A stretch of 64,000 bases of DNA from Oikopleura dioica (GCA_907165135.1 OU015568.1:11230501-11294500), one strand, 5' to 3'. Positions 1-10,698 are shown, numbered from the stretch's first letter. Notes: generated by a model not told the origin, from the sequence alone. Made by a program: numbers and translations.

Positions 1-291
1 TTGGAGAGCGAGCATAAGGGTTTGCTGTTGAATTGGAGTAGGCTTGCAATCTTCCGGTAGATATCTCCTTAGTCCTCTCTGAGTCTGTGGTGACAGAGGA
101 TAGCCAGCAAATGGAACATCCGAATCAAATTTTTCATTGTATCTGTCGACTTTTTCTTGTATCACTTGATCTTCTTTTTCCCACTTTTTTAACTTTGGCT
201 TTTTGTTGAAATTTCCTTTTCTTTTATTGCCGCGAAATCGATTCTCTTTCTCCGGGGCCACTGCCGCCAACCAAGGCGTAACTTTGCCCAT
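1..291 (-). CDS. DDX10: DDX10/Dbp4-type DEAD-box RNA helicase, N-terminal part
   Basis: Ribosome-biogenesis helicase family (Dbp4/DDX10, nucleolar). Only the first 97 codons are inside the window; the gene runs off the left edge. The start ATG is at 291. The N-terminus is Lys/Arg-rich (about residues 1-50), as in DDX10, and is followed by the Q-motif region: 'FAGYPLSPQTQRGLRRY' and then 'CKPTPIQQQTLMLALQ', where the Gln of TPIQ is the expected ATP-site Q. The helicase core motifs (AxxGxGKT, DEAD) lie outside, so the assignment to DDX10 rather than another DEAD-box protein rests on the basic leader and the Q-motif wording. It is the last visible member of a minus-strand gene train, 130 bases after the KHA-like gene. 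Confidence 0.72.
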   Translation of the reverse strand, partial: MGKVTPWLAAVAPEKENRFRGNKRKGNFNKKPKLKKWEKEDQVIQEKVDRYNEKFDSDVPFAGYPLSPQTQRGLRRYLPEDCKPTPIQQQTLMLALQ

Positions 292-421
292 TCTTAATTT
301 TTCAGAATGATGACTGTAAATAAATAATTGTTATTGAAGGCACGCAGTTATTTGTAAGGTAACATCAGGCAAATTTAGTAAGAAGTTTTTCATGCGGAAG
401 CAATCTGGGCGAGAAGAGGTC

Positions 422-830
422 CTAAATGTTGTTCGTTTCGTTGCTTTTTGATATAGAACTACCTCTGACTGTATCGATAAGCATTTTCAAAGCCATCTTG
501 AGCACTTCTTTCAAAAGTGTGTACATGGCAGTCTCTGCAGGTTTCTTTTTTCCTGGCTTTTCAAAGTGCTGGCTAGCTAAATGAGCGAGGATAATAATTT
601 TTACAGTGCTTAAACTCACCAGAAGCAATAAGAACATCATCATCCCGAATAAGGTCAAAGTCAATGATCTCACATCCATGGGGGTTGAATAAAAAGTTAA
701 CTCGATTCATTCTCAGCTCATCGGCGATATCATTTTTGAGTTCGGTCAAAGACGACTGATTGAAAGGTATCACAACTCCTTGACGAGTTGCGTTCTTGAT
801 TACATGCAGACGTCTCAATCTTTCGGTCAT
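422..830 (-). CDS. Small KHA-like domain protein (KCTD9 N-terminal type)
   Basis: Two exons, 620..830 and 422..576, joined across a 43-nt GT-AG intron in phase 1, give 121 aa. Residues about 5-70 resemble the ubiquitin-like KHA domain found at the N-terminus of KCTD9 and at the C-terminus of some plant potassium channels: the pattern 'GCEIIDFDLIRDDDVLIAS' matches the conserved '(G)..IDDI.LIRDDDVLFV' end of that domain. The BTB and pentapeptide parts of KCTD9 are absent, so this is a stand-alone domain with a basic linker and a helical tail. 'CTTGAAG' immediately precedes the ATG, compatible with a trans-splice acceptor. Function is unknown. Confidence 0.7.
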
Positions 831-973
831 TCTTCAAGGGACAATAAAATATCTTTATCTAATATTTTTTTTGAAATCAAGGAAGACGAAATTTCTGAAC
901 AATATATCTTTATTTGAAATAGTATAAATGCTACTAGAAGAGAACATGAACAGTGATATATGTGGCTTTCAAC

Positions 974-1461
974 TTAGATAATGGCGCTGAGCTTCTGGGC
1001 AAGCATGAGATTTCCCTTGATCTTCAACTTTCCAGCGAAAAAGGCGCTCTGCGCATTCAACTCGCCAGCTGCCAGCTTGCAGAGAACTTCATCAGACAAA
1101 ACGATGGTACAGTCAGGCTAGAGAAGACTTAAAAATCTTCACAAGATAAAAACTATCTTACTCGAACACCTTCGCCTTCAACAAGAGATCCCTCGCCATT
1201 CTTCAGATCAGCGGTCCAGGATTTGACGATCTTCCTTTTACCTTCGACAATATCGAATCGGAAAACTCCCTGGACTTTTCCAACTGTTTCTTCGTTGATT
1301 CGCTCACCCATCTTTGCAAAAACTTTGTCTGATTCCAAGAGATTTCGGACGGATACGGTCAGAGGTCGAACCTGAATGGCTCGGAGAACAGGTCGAGCTG
1401 AATTTTTCAAGTTCTATTGATTCTATTCGGACCTACCGATGAGATTGAATCGGAAAACCAT
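974..1461 (-). CDS. SCP2 sterol/lipid-transfer domain protein
   Basis: Three exons (1437..1461, 1162..1397, 974..1117) joined by introns of 39 and 44 nt give 134 aa. Residues about 25-130 form one complete SCP2 domain: '[12 protein letters not shown]', '[11 protein letters not shown]', '[11 protein letters not shown]', '[20 protein letters not shown]' and '[20 protein letters not shown]' align in order with the sterol carrier protein 2 fold, which has a hydrophobic lipid tunnel. There is no thiolase or dehydrogenase domain, so it is a single-domain lipid carrier, possibly peroxisomal or mitochondrial. The C-terminus ends 'LSAII' rather than AKL, so a PTS1 peroxisomal signal is not evident. 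The start lies only 15 bases after the stop of the 71-aa ORF, which argues for an operon. Confidence 0.87.
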
Positions 1462-1476
1462 GCTTTGTTGAATTCG

Positions 1477-1692
1477 TCACGATTCTATCTGAAGATGACT
1501 CAGGTAATTTCTATCAGAGGGAATATATCTGTTTGCCATAGCTCTTATAATTGTATCAAAAGCCTCTAATGACGAGCATTTTTCTTGTACAGAGTCTATG
1601 TAAGCGATGTCGTGAGGCGAGAGAAAACGAGGCGTTGCTCTTTCGCCATACTTGGCACGCAGCACGTAATATGTACAGTAGTCGCTCATCAC
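1477..1692 (-). CDS. Small uncharacterised protein, 70-71 aa
   Basis: Single-exon ORF of 71 codons that begins with tandem Met codons; the second, giving MSDYCTYYV, is equally plausible. It has no signal peptide or membrane segment. Its spacing (40 bases after the DnaJ gene, 15 bases before SCP2), its strand and its ordinary amino-acid composition support a real small gene rather than a chance frame. 'YVLRAKYGERATPRFLS' and 'MANRYIPSDRNYL' would be the parts to search. I do not recognise the family. Confidence 0.55.
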   Translation of the reverse strand: MMSDYCTYYVLRAKYGERATPRFLSPHDIAYIDSVQEKCSSLEAFDTIIRAMANRYIPSDRNYLSHLQIES

Positions 1693-1732
1693 GAACTCTT
1701 TATTCTGGGTTCAACTTCTGCCCTAGTTAATA

Positions 1733-2450
1733 TCAGGGAAGAACCGTTCTAGAAGAAATCGTTAAACCCATTCCTGGATTAGTCCTTTTTGCTGTGGCAA
1801 CTTGAAGAATTCTTCGCTTTATAATTTTGTCATCAGAAGTAAACGATATCAACGAAATCGTCATTTGAAGAAGAAAAAAGCTGAACGCAAAGAAAAGCAG
1901 GATACTTTTACGCTTCTCCCGTTCCCAGTTTGCTTTTCTTTCTGCTTCATAAATGTCATATTTCATTTTCTGAGATAGTTTTTAAAATAGTATTTATGGG
2001 ATAAAGCAAACCTTGTATCTAATATAATTTTCATATCCATCATCTTCTTGTTTACGCTCTGAAGGATTATACTTCGAATGAGTTCTATTTCTGTATGAAA
2101 ACGGTGTTCCAGTACTGTAAGAACTTCCAGTTTTCGCGCGAGTAGCTCGGACTTTTTGATAGTTTTCTAAAACGTCTTTTGCTTTTGTCAACTTTTTAAA
2201 CTTCTCAGCATCTCCTCCATCCTACTAGACATTTATTAAATGCTCATCCTTCTCTATTCACCTGATTATCAGGATGGTAAAGCTTCGCCTTTTTTAGAAA
2301 CGCAGCTTTGATTTCTTTATTATCGGCGTTTTCACCCACGCCCAATAATTTTGCCGATTCCGGAACTGTCAGTTTTCGTAAGAGCAAAACCCTCGAGTAC
2401 TTATTTACACCACACTGGCGTAACATCCTTGCATTACTACAAGAAACCAT
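1733..2450 (-). CDS. J-domain protein with C-terminal membrane helix
   Basis: Three exons (2262..2450, 2012..2221, 1733..1969), all phase 0, give 211 aa. The N-terminus is Arg/Leu-rich, like a mitochondrial presequence. Residues about 28-85 form a J domain with the diagnostic 'HPD' loop in 'KAKLYHPDNQ'. A hydrophobic helix at about residues 155-180 ('ILLFFAFSFFLLQMTISLI') is followed by a basic tail. The layout is DNAJC4-like: Hsp70 recruitment by a single-pass protein. A paralogue sits at 25578-26174, with the same 'VPE..LLG' lead-in, the same 'KEIK.A(F/Y)L.KAK.YHPDNQ' core and the 'KYNP' motif. The 2557-2696 MITE lies upstream. The exact membrane is inferred, not shown. Confidence 0.75.
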
Positions 2451-2556
2451 TGATTAACCTTTTTGAACGTTTTTATTATTTTTTTCGAAAATTAAAAATA
2501 ACAAGTGGTTGAAGTTTGATGCTGCTTTAAAGTTGCAATACTAGCAAAATTGAAAC

Positions 2557-2696
2557 TACCGATGAAAGCAGGCCTTTACCCTGGATAAAAAGATTGTCGC
2601 CACCCCCTGGCGACAATCTTTTGGCACTAGCCAATCACAAGTTTCGAGACTTGTAGTGGCGGCGTAACCCCGGATTTGAGTCTGCTTTCATCGGTA
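2557..2696. mobile_element. 140-bp foldback MITE with TA target site
   Basis: The ends are a 15-bp perfect inverted repeat, TACCGATGAAAGCAG at 2557-2571 and its complement at 2682-2696. TA at both outer edges fits a mariner-like TA target duplication. Inside is a second perfect stem, 15 bp at 2588-2602 against 2608-2622, with a 5-base C loop. There is no coding capacity. It lies between the CUE-like and DnaJ genes; without it their spacing would be about 250 bases. Confidence 0.8.
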
Positions 2697-2838
2697 TTTA
2701 CTAGATAGTATTAAGGTTTTGTTTTGTGAGGGTATAAGTTTCAATAAACGAGTGAAAGTAAATGAGTGAAGCTGGCTACAATTTCGTTAAAATAGTTATA
2801 AAAAGACACACATGTGATACACAGTGGGAACGAATTTT

Positions 2839-3733
2839 TCAGGGAATGTGAGATCGAAGTTCTCGCTCGACGAAAGGTGATCGAGATAGTTGAGTCTCGA
2901 GCTTCTCCAAAGAACGGGAGAATGAGTGCTTCTTCTTCTGGGCTTTGTCTGGTTGCACGTCTAAAATTAAGAAGTAAATCTGATATTCAACATTCCCTGT
3001 AAGCTTACTCATGAGATAGATTGCCGCTTCATCTACAGTCCCGCACTCGATAAGAGCCATGTCAATTACGGCCTTGGAGTGTTCGGGAAAGAGATTCGCC
3101 AGCTGCTCATCGGGAGTTATTCTGATGGGAGCACGTTTCACTGGCTTATTCTTGCGTCTTGTTACTTCAGTCCAAGGGCCGGCTTCGGCTTCGGTCAAGA
3201 TCTTCTCTTGGAGCTCTTCTTTGTCGAAAATGTCTTTGTTAAGAGCTTGGTGGAAGTTTTGCGCGACCTCGTCATCGCTTGGTCGGGATGCAAAATCGAT
3301 TGACGGTTCTGGCTCTTCAAATGCATCCACGGTGACTCTCGCCGGAACGTTGAAGTTATCAACAAACTCGTCGAAATCATTGATCAGAACAGCGTCTTGA
3401 AAATCTTGGAACCGAATCAATTTTATGAAATTCAATGGTAATCTTACCAACGAGTCGCTGACGGAGCTTCTTTCGCTGGGACGAGAGCGCACTTGACCAG
3501 GATTCGAGCAGTTCTAAGGAAGATTCGATAGCGTCATCTGGGTCGTATCTATTATCCCCAAATGCTCTTACGATCTCGTTGGAAATGTCTATCAGCTCTG
3601 TGAGGCGGTTATTCGGAAGTACCAGATCATCTGAATAAGTGAATATTCACGAGAGCATGTAGATTTTCTACTTACACTTTTCGCAGAAGAGTTCGAGCAT
3701 CCTTATGAAGTATCTGGCGCCTTGACGTTCCAT
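2839..3733 (-). CDS. CUE/UBA-like domain protein
   Basis: Exons 3676..3733, 3448..3630, 3009..3404 and 2839..2960 give 252 aa, and all joins keep frame. The 48-nt last intron is itself in frame, so its retention would add 16 aa. The N-terminal 80 residues are helical; residues about 175-215 ('PDEQLANLFPEHSKAVIDMA', then 'AAIYLM') read like a CUE or UBA-type ubiquitin-binding helix bundle. 'GPWTEVTRRKNKP' is a conserved-looking basic linker. CUEDC2 is a possible relative, but I cannot show it. 'TATCTGTTAG' ends one base before the ATG, a good trans-splice acceptor. It lies 215 bases downstream of ALG1. Confidence 0.6.
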
Positions 3734-3947
3734 ACTAACAGATAAGTAAGCCGATTCTCTCTGTGACCCGTTTCTCGCCTCAACAAATCTACGAAAATTT
3801 TTTTTTAAATAAGCTGTTATCTTTCTCGAAATACTGCGCCGCTGGGACTATTTATGTTTCATCGAGAAGAATCTCACCGGCTGACGCAATGAGAGAATAA
3901 CAAGTTGATACAGAAAATAAAAGTCGGAAAAAGGAATTGATAAGGAT

Positions 3948-5459
3948 CTACTCAGAAGTGCACGAAGAAAAGTGAGCTGCGGCAACAGATGACCAATGAT
4001 CCTCCCATGAAATTCGCTCCTTCGCTAAATTCGAACGGTACTCACTGAATGGATGTCTGTTAGACTGAGAACTCTTAAAGCGTATATTGAAGGCTACATA
4101 AAGTAATTCTTACTCGATTCTAGAGGATTTGACTAAATGTTCACGGATGAGTTCTGCAAGTTCGTCTGACGAGTTGAAGATCTTTCCATTTTCGCCGTCT
4201 TTCACGAGCTCTGTTATAGCTTGAAAGTTGAGAGCAAAAGCTGGGCAGCCGGCGCCAAACATGTCGACAACTTTCATTGGAAGATCGCACCCAGACGATG
4301 AGGTGTGCAAAGAAACTCCTAAGTTATGTTCAGAAACAAAACCCTTCATTTTCATACCGAGCGTGGCCGAACCAAGAAGCTTTGGGTAATCTTCTACTTC
4401 AAGCCAAGGGGTCACAATTTCGATATTTTTCATTGCCAGTTTTTCAATCTTTTTCTTGTAAAAATTCTTTTGGGGCCCTTTGCCAGTTATAGCGACAATC
4501 AAAGAAATATTCTGGCTGTTGCAGATTTTTAGCGCTTCCAATAAAATTCCAAAATCTTCGTCTTCTGTCCAAGAAGTTGAGCTAACAATGAGTGGTTTTG
4601 TCAGCGCTGCTTTCAACTCTGGAATACTTTTTGAAATTCGCTGCAAAAATGCGATCCGTTCGTTTTCTTCTAATTTTTGGAATCTCGGATGCGGCTTGTC
4701 ATACAAAACTGAGATATACTGCGCTCCATGTGTTTCTAGCTCTCTTTTCATCGCCTGCGTAACGGTAAAATTTGAATCGGATAACCGCATCATCAGTTTT
4801 TCGTAAAACTCCGCGATTTTCACAAGCAGTCGATTAGCTTTCTGCACTTCCATTATTGAATACCCATAATTGTGCCAATCAATGACGAATTTCACATCAA
4901 ACAGCTGGCAGTAAACATAAACCACGAAAAGAGCAGGTATTGATGGCGGATTTTGAACGAGAAAATGAGCCGGTGAAGTCCCAGATTTTATGGAAGAAAT
5001 GACAAGACTGCAAGAAATTGCGATTGTTTGAAGGAAAGTTTTGATGATGTAGCGTAGAAGGTTGTTTTTGATGAATGCGCAGCGAAATGACGATAAAGAA
5101 CAGACATTCAAAGATCCTTGTTTTATGTATCCTTTCTTTCGGTTTAAAAAGTATTCGATTCTAAATAACGACATTTCGTATTTACTATATTTTCAACTTC
5201 CTTTACTACACGGCGGCAAAGACGACTCCACAAAACCAAATAATACTACCTTCTTCCCAGCTTTAATCAAACTAGCACACTGATTATACGTTCTTGGCGA
5301 GTGTCCTACATCCCCAAGGACCAAAACATAAACCAAACCTTCGTCCTGCTTCCTCGGATAAAACCAAATAAAACCAACGAGGAGAATTGCTTTGAAAATC
5401 AATGGAACCGGCGTTACAAGGCAAAGAATGCTTACGATTACGATGGACGAGATACTCAT
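3948..5459 (-). CDS. ALG1: ALG1, chitobiosyldiphosphodolichol beta-mannosyltransferase
   Basis: Adds the first mannose from GDP-Man to GlcNAc2-PP-dolichol on the cytosolic ER face (GT33, N-glycan assembly). Exons 5212..5459, 4358..5160, 4114..4318 and 3948..4056 give 454 aa, close to the usual 450-465. Seen in order: an N-terminal membrane anchor (about 8-33), 'VLGDVGHSPR', 'VIDWHNYGYSIM', 'VYDKP'-like 'LYDKPHPRF', 'SSTSWTEDEDFGILL', 'VITGKGP'-like 'AITGKGPQ', 'TPWLEVEDYP' and 'LHTSSSGCDLPMKVVDMFG'. The last exon restores the family's C-terminal 'W(E/D)xxW' helix. The 39-nt intron 4319..4357 is in frame but is absent from the family alignment, so it is spliced. A 3.1-kb hAT element separates it from NEMP1. 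Confidence 0.95.
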
Positions 5460-6600
5460 CTCTAAATGCGCATTTTTGCAACAAATGAAACGAGAACGGA
5501 TATTTTCAACTGTGAGTTTTTTCCAATAAGGCAGTGAGAAAAAATGATAAAATGTGTCCTAAGCAGGGGTGGATATTTTGATATCAAATCATTATTTCAA
5601 CCGTTTTTGATTTGAAATTTCAAAAGATAATCCTTTTTTCAACTCATTTTCGCAATTGCAAATTCATTTCAAATGATAATGACGCCGAGCCTTTTTTGAA
5701 ATTTTCAACTGTTTCATTTTGCATTTTGCGAAAGGTTTTCAAATCTGGACAGATTTTTCAATCTTTTTTCATTTTTCAAATCAATTTCAAATTGCTGAGC
5801 CTTGGAGGACACTGGAAGATACAATTGCGTTCAAGTTGATACCTCTTTAATGAAGAGGTATAAAAAGTGAAGTTAGACTCATAAATTATAGAAAAAAGGA
5901 AAATTTTCTTCAAAAGTACCAATTTTTGGTCGACTTCCCGAACTTTGTACCACCTCCGAGACCTTCCGGGACAAGGAATTCTTGCGCTCAAAATTACCGT
6001 CATAGACTGAGCTACACACTGGGACATGTGGGGCCACAGTTGCAAATTTGCGTAGCGGAGATAGCGAAGCTGACGGCTCCGCTACGGAAAAAAAAGTTTT
6101 TGCTCAGCTACAGTGAAGAAAATTCTGACCAGCTCCGCTACGGCCAAATAAATTTTCGCCAGCTTCGCTACGCTTAGCTAAACTTTCCTCTCAGCTCCGC
6201 TATCTAAGCTCAGCTACTGCTTTTTAAAAAGATAAGGCCCTTATATGCAGAGTTGCAAATTTTGCTTTATTTTTGCTGAGCTGAGCTAAGCTGACCCGAG
6301 TAAAAAGTTCTCTGAGCTGAGCGGAGCTGGCCTATTTCCAAGGTAACTGAGCTGAGCTGGCCTTCTTCAGAGGTCATTGAGCTGAGCTGAGCAGACTTTT
6401 TTTAAGGTAGTTTAGCTGACCTGAGCTGAGCGGACCCTAATTAGAGCTGAGCTGAGCTGTTTTTACTGTGTTTTAACCTTACCCCGCCAAATCGTCATTT
6501 TATCCTTACCCGCCAAAAACAACTCAGGAGGTGCATCCGTCATTCTAGCCATGCACCTCAGGAGGTGCATGCATTAATTCTCAAAATACGCCGATTTCCA

Positions 6601-6616
6601 AACCCTAACCCTAACC
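6601..6616. repeat. Short telomere-like CCCTAA tract
   Basis: AACCCTAACCCTAACC inside the hAT element, about 2.7 units of the animal telomere repeat. Too short to be a telomere; probably a captured or chance internal tract. Confidence 0.7.
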
Positions 6617-7146
6617 GAGAGTGCTAAAAGGATAACCAGGAGAAAGCTTATCGATAAAGAGGTCTACAGAGCTGAGCTGAGCATTTTCAAAAATCACTGA
6701 GTTGAGCTGATCTCCGTTTGCCCAACTTGGGGAAACAGCGACTTGGGCAAACAAAGACCAATCGAGAAATACCGAAAATTCGGTGGTATGCGGCCACCTG
6801 GGTTTACAAACCAAGGTTCTCAAAATGTCTAACCTGCCAGGGTTTACCAGTCCCAGGTCGTCGAATTCTGTAACCTGGATTTAGAAAATAATAGGTAGGC
6901 GACTTCTGAGCAGAGTTCCAAAACACGCGTGCGTCTGTGCGCACGCACTCGCACGCAGATTTTGAAAATTGGTGCGCACGCACACGCACGCGCACGCAAA
7001 GATTGAGATTGCGCACGCGTGCGTGATCGTGCGGGTGCTCGAAATCCTAGAAAATTTGGCGTATTTAGGTGATTTATGCCGAAAAAATTCTTGAGTCAAT
7101 TAAATTGCATAAATTTACTTATGACACACGAATGCATTGAAGTGTG

Positions 7147-7331
7147 TCATATATGACACATTGTCGTCTGTAGGATTTTTTTCCGCCGGGGAAGAAATTG
7201 AATTTTCGGGTTGTGGGTCGGGTTTGGGTATCTGACTAGGTCTAAGTTCGGTCTTAGATTCTGCTTTGGGCACGAGCTTGTATTTAGCCCGGAGTTCGGC
7301 CTATAAAATGGCCCATATATGACACATTGTC
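7147..7331. repeat. Direct repeat pair ATATGACACATTGTCGTC inside hAT element
   Basis: The 18-mer ATATGACACATTGTCGTC occurs twice, beginning near 7149 and near 7315, about 166 bases apart, each preceded by CAT or CCAT. This looks like two copies of one internal unit, part of the repeat mosaic of the element. Confidence 0.7.
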
Positions 7332-7799
7332 GTCGGTTCGGGAAATTCTCGTTTGTCGTCGAAAGGTTAAGGAATGAGCGGCCCGTCAGCTCGCTCAGCA
7401 CTACCGTCATTTCTAAAGACCGCTCAGCCGCTCGCTCAACTTGAGATCAGTGAGCGGTTGAGCGGTAAGTCAACACTTTCTTTAGTGTTTTTTGGAGAGT
7501 TAATGAAGAAAATAATAAAAGAAATTATTAGAATAATTGGTCAAAACAATTCTTACAGATTTTTTACACTCTTCAGCCGCATTTGGGAAATTTATGTCGG
7601 ACACTAGTCGACACTCAAAATAAAAACTGAAAAAATATTTTTTGAGGAGAAAAATACACTGCTTACAGTCCTCTTGCTCAAAGTCTGCTCGTTCAGCTCA
7701 CGGCTGTTTTTGTCAAAAGCTCAACCGCTCGCTCCGCTCAAAAATTTTAAGCGGTCGACCGCTCAACCGTTCGCTCAGCTCAACATTCTTTCGACGAAA

Positions 7800-8125
7800 G
7801 TTGGAACCCTAATTTCTTCAATCCTAGCTTCACCGACTTCAATCATAGCTTATCTAATGTCAATCCCAGGTTCTTCGACGTCAATCCCGGCTTCATTAGT
7901 TTCAATCTAGGTTTTACCAACGTCAATCTAATCTTGGAGAAGCCATGATCGACATTCAAGAAACAAATATAGAGAACTGAGAAGCCGGGACTGGCATCTG
8001 AGAAGCTAGTATTGAAGAAAGTGACGCCCGAATTGTTGTTTGAGTCACCAGGATTGACGTATGTATAGCGAGGATCGAAGTTATTGAAGCCGGGATGAAA
8101 TTTGGTGAAGCCGGGATTGGCTGTG
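7800..8125. repeat. Degenerate tandem repeats with inverted second half
   Basis: From about 7815 to 7940 the units are variants of CTTCAATC..GGCTTC; from about 7975 to 8125 the same units recur in reverse complement (GAAGCCGGGATTGG and variants). A transcript could fold back on itself. It lies wholly inside the hAT-type element. Confidence 0.65.
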
Positions 8126-8694
8126 GAGAAGCCAAGAAAATAAAGTTATATGATCAATCAATGAAAATTTGGTAAAGCAACTAACTCAAAAGAAAAAAAA
8201 AATCTCGCATTTCCCATCATCTTGAATCGGCAGAATCCTAAATTGGCGATTTGAGAAATACGGGATTTCAGAAATTTAAGATTTAAAAAATACGGGATTT
8301 TCGGAAATGCGGGAGTCAAAAAGGGATGGCAGGCGCGCTGAGTTTTTCCTTTGGCGCCTTCTTCAAATTTGAAACGATTCATTTTTTCAATTTCATTTTT
8401 CAAATTCCTTTCAAGTCGCTAAACAAGAAAAACTGATTGAAATGTCAATTATTGCAGTTTCAAATTCATTTCAAAACTCCGCACGAAGCTTTATCTTTTG
8501 AAAACGCTTTTTTTTCATTTTCAATGGATTTCAGTCATTGCATCGGCTTTTTCCTGCAATTTCAATTGAAATTTCAAATTTTGAAACGATGAAATAAATG
8601 ATTCGACAGTTTTGAAAAACTGGTTTGATATCAAAATATCCACCCCTGGTCCTAAGTGTAAGAGGTGAACATGTGACTGTCTTTGCGACTTTTC

Positions 8695-10586
8695 TTATCG
8701 CCATCGTTTTTGCTGTGGAATTTTCGAAGTGCCATTGAAGCTGGTAGTGCGCTGCTCAGCCCCGTAGCTCGCTCGGTGAATGATTCGCTTTGGCGAGTTT
8801 TGATGAATCTTTTGATAAAATGTCATGTTTGAAAACTTTTGATAGCTCTGAAAGGGAAGATTCGTAAGATTCAGGGGCATTTTTATTGATGAAACTTTAC
8901 CTTGTTGAGGGAGCTAAAAGTTGGCTGAGTAAGACGACTTTGTTGTCTCTGCTCCTCAGCTGAATCTTCCTCATCTTCGCTGTCAGTTATGTCATTGAAG
9001 AGCTCTTCAGAGTCTTTCGCAAGATGATCTCCTGTGTCCATGAAGTTGATCAGCTAAAAAATACGGTTAAAACCATCAAAAACCCAGTGAACTACCTTCG
9101 ATTGCGTATCCTTACTCAACTTGGATAGAACTTTCCAAGGATTTGGCGAATTTTGGATACTCTCTTTTAGCGCTTCAATCGCGTTATTCGTCTCTTTCTC
9201 GCCTTGCTCCTCATATTCAGCCATCGTGAGAAACTTCTTCTCTGGCGTTGTGTTTTCCTCACTGTTGCGCATAAATCCAAATCGCATGGGCAGTTTTCGA
9301 AGATTAGCGATGGGCGAAAAGAAATTTGGAGTTAGTGGCGTACTCGGCATGGATTTTGTAGCATTGAACTTTGGCGTGGAAGGTGGTGACTGTGAAAACT
9401 GGGTAGTGTTGAGACGTGATTTGACGTGAGAAGGTGATTTGTTGTAGGCAACGTTTTGAGTAAAAGTTCCATGTCTACGACCGTATTTCATCAATTCTCT
9501 GACAAGAACAACGGTGCCGATAAGAATATTGAGCTTGATGTTCCAAGAGGATATCACAATGAGCATCACTCCAATAAATTGCAGAAACCAACATGAAAGT
9601 TTCTTAATAAAAAATAAGAACTGGTCATTTTCTTTTCGTTAATTACCTGATATCTCGGATGTCTCAAACTATCTTCATACCAATAACAAGCTGCGAATGA
9701 CAACGATGCTGCGATGATTACGTATGCCATGACAACAATGGGATACGTCTCAATCAGCTCATACGCCTGGAGAAATTTCGTTAGTTGCATACGAGATTCA
9801 TTTGTTCTGGCTTACCTGCACGTAGAATTTGGACATAAAGTAAGTGACAAAAGTCGATCCGCCAAGAAAGATTCCCCAAAAAGAAACCATCCCTCGCTTG
9901 GGAATCATGATTTTTGTAACCACAAATAGAAGACCTAAAAGTGATGAGAATAATCAACTGTGAGTTCCTTACCGATTGCGAACATGACAACTCCCATCGA
10001 GATTCCACTGGCATAGTGGAACGCGATCTGTTCAGTGACCGAACGCGCTTTGAAGAAGATCCCCAATCCGATGATCAACGGAGCAACTCGCCAAAAAGAT
10101 AATAGCGAGAAGCCTGCTTTGTAGCACAGTTGCTCATTTGTTTGAAACAAGTTCTTCATTTTTTGGACGGAGAAATAGTGCTATAATCAATTTTTAAATT
10201 TTTAAATATTGAAGGTGTTCGACTGTCGAACTTCCACTTACATCATTAGTCGGATCAATCTCAAGGCTAATCTCAGTTTGCGGATCTGAGAAGAGCGCTT
10301 CCCAAAAGCTTCTCATTAGTCCAGGTCTATTCTGTTTCAGCTCTTGTGGCGAGTTGCCATGTGTTATTCGAAGCGGAGTCTTTTTTGACTTTGTGTGGAA
10401 TTTCACATAAGTAGCACCTGAATAATCGATGATATGAAATTTCTTGAACAAGTGCCTACCAAATGCGGTAAATCCAAGTCCACCTTTCGCCCGGGAAATA
10501 GTCACAATGTCCCATTCTCCATTTTCAAGCGGATTGACGCATTTGTCCAGTGCATAACTGGCACTTACCAGGAGCGCCAAAAGCAT
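8695..10586 (-). CDS. NEMP1: NEMP1/TMEM194-type nuclear envelope membrane protein
   Basis: Inner nuclear membrane protein family. Exons 10460..10586, 10242..10417, 9973..10180, 9816..9934, 9647..9766, 9096..9602, 8901..9053 and 8695..8847 close to 520 aa. A short signal peptide (MLLALLVSASYA) is followed by a luminal part, about five membrane helices (residues about 115-285: 'APLIIGLGIFF', 'ISMGVVMFAIG', 'VSFWGIFLGGSTFVTYFM', 'PIVVMAYVIIAASLSFAACYWY', 'LQFIGVMLIVI') and the nucleoplasmic 'YEEQGEKETNNAIEALKE' motif of the family. The C-terminus is uncertain: reading through the last donor stops within six codons, next to an AATAAA, while splicing adds a basic 51-codon exon. The hAT insertion begins 39 bases past the stop. 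The start ATG at 10586 follows a TTTTCAG acceptor. Confidence 0.9.
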
Positions 10587-10698
10587 CCCTGGGACTTTTT
10601 CCAATTATTCTGAAAACGCAGCTTTTTATATGGGAAAATCACATGAGAGAATGTTGCTATTCAGTTGGCAGTAACTGTACAGTTCATCACAGTAAACA

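Larger units (their letters stand above)
5564..8648. mobile_element. 3.1-kb hAT-type element, non-coding, satellite-filled
   Basis: Direct repeats GTCCTAAG at 5556-5563 and 8649-8656 form an 8-bp target duplication. They enclose terminal inverted repeats 25 bp long and identical (5564-5588 and 8624-8648) that begin CAGGGGTGG. Eight-base duplications and CAGGG ends are hallmarks of hAT transposons. Subterminal blocks at about 5590-5800 and 8380-8620 are rich in TTTCAAAT/ATTTGAAA. I see no intact transposase; the interior is a string of short repeat families: AGCTGAGCTGAGC and CTCCGCTACGG-like units (about 6040-6700), CGCACG tracts (about 6905-7035), CGCTCAGC/CTCGCTC units (about 7370-7800) and an inverted CTTCAATC/GATTGAAG family (about 7800-8120). 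It is therefore non-autonomous. Confidence 0.88.

Noticed and set aside
2500-2700. Non-coding RNA gene from the strong hairpin
   Set aside because: The nested inverted repeats have TA at both edges, better explained by a MITE; no Pol III box or conserved RNA fold was recognised.
6601-6616. Telomere or interstitial telomere site
   Set aside because: Only about 2.7 CCCTAA units, within a transposon; ordinary genes continue on both sides.
7374-7910. Plus-strand ORFs inside the hAT element
   Set aside because: They are translations of the CTCGCTCAGC-type repeats, with no transposase or zinc-finger motifs.
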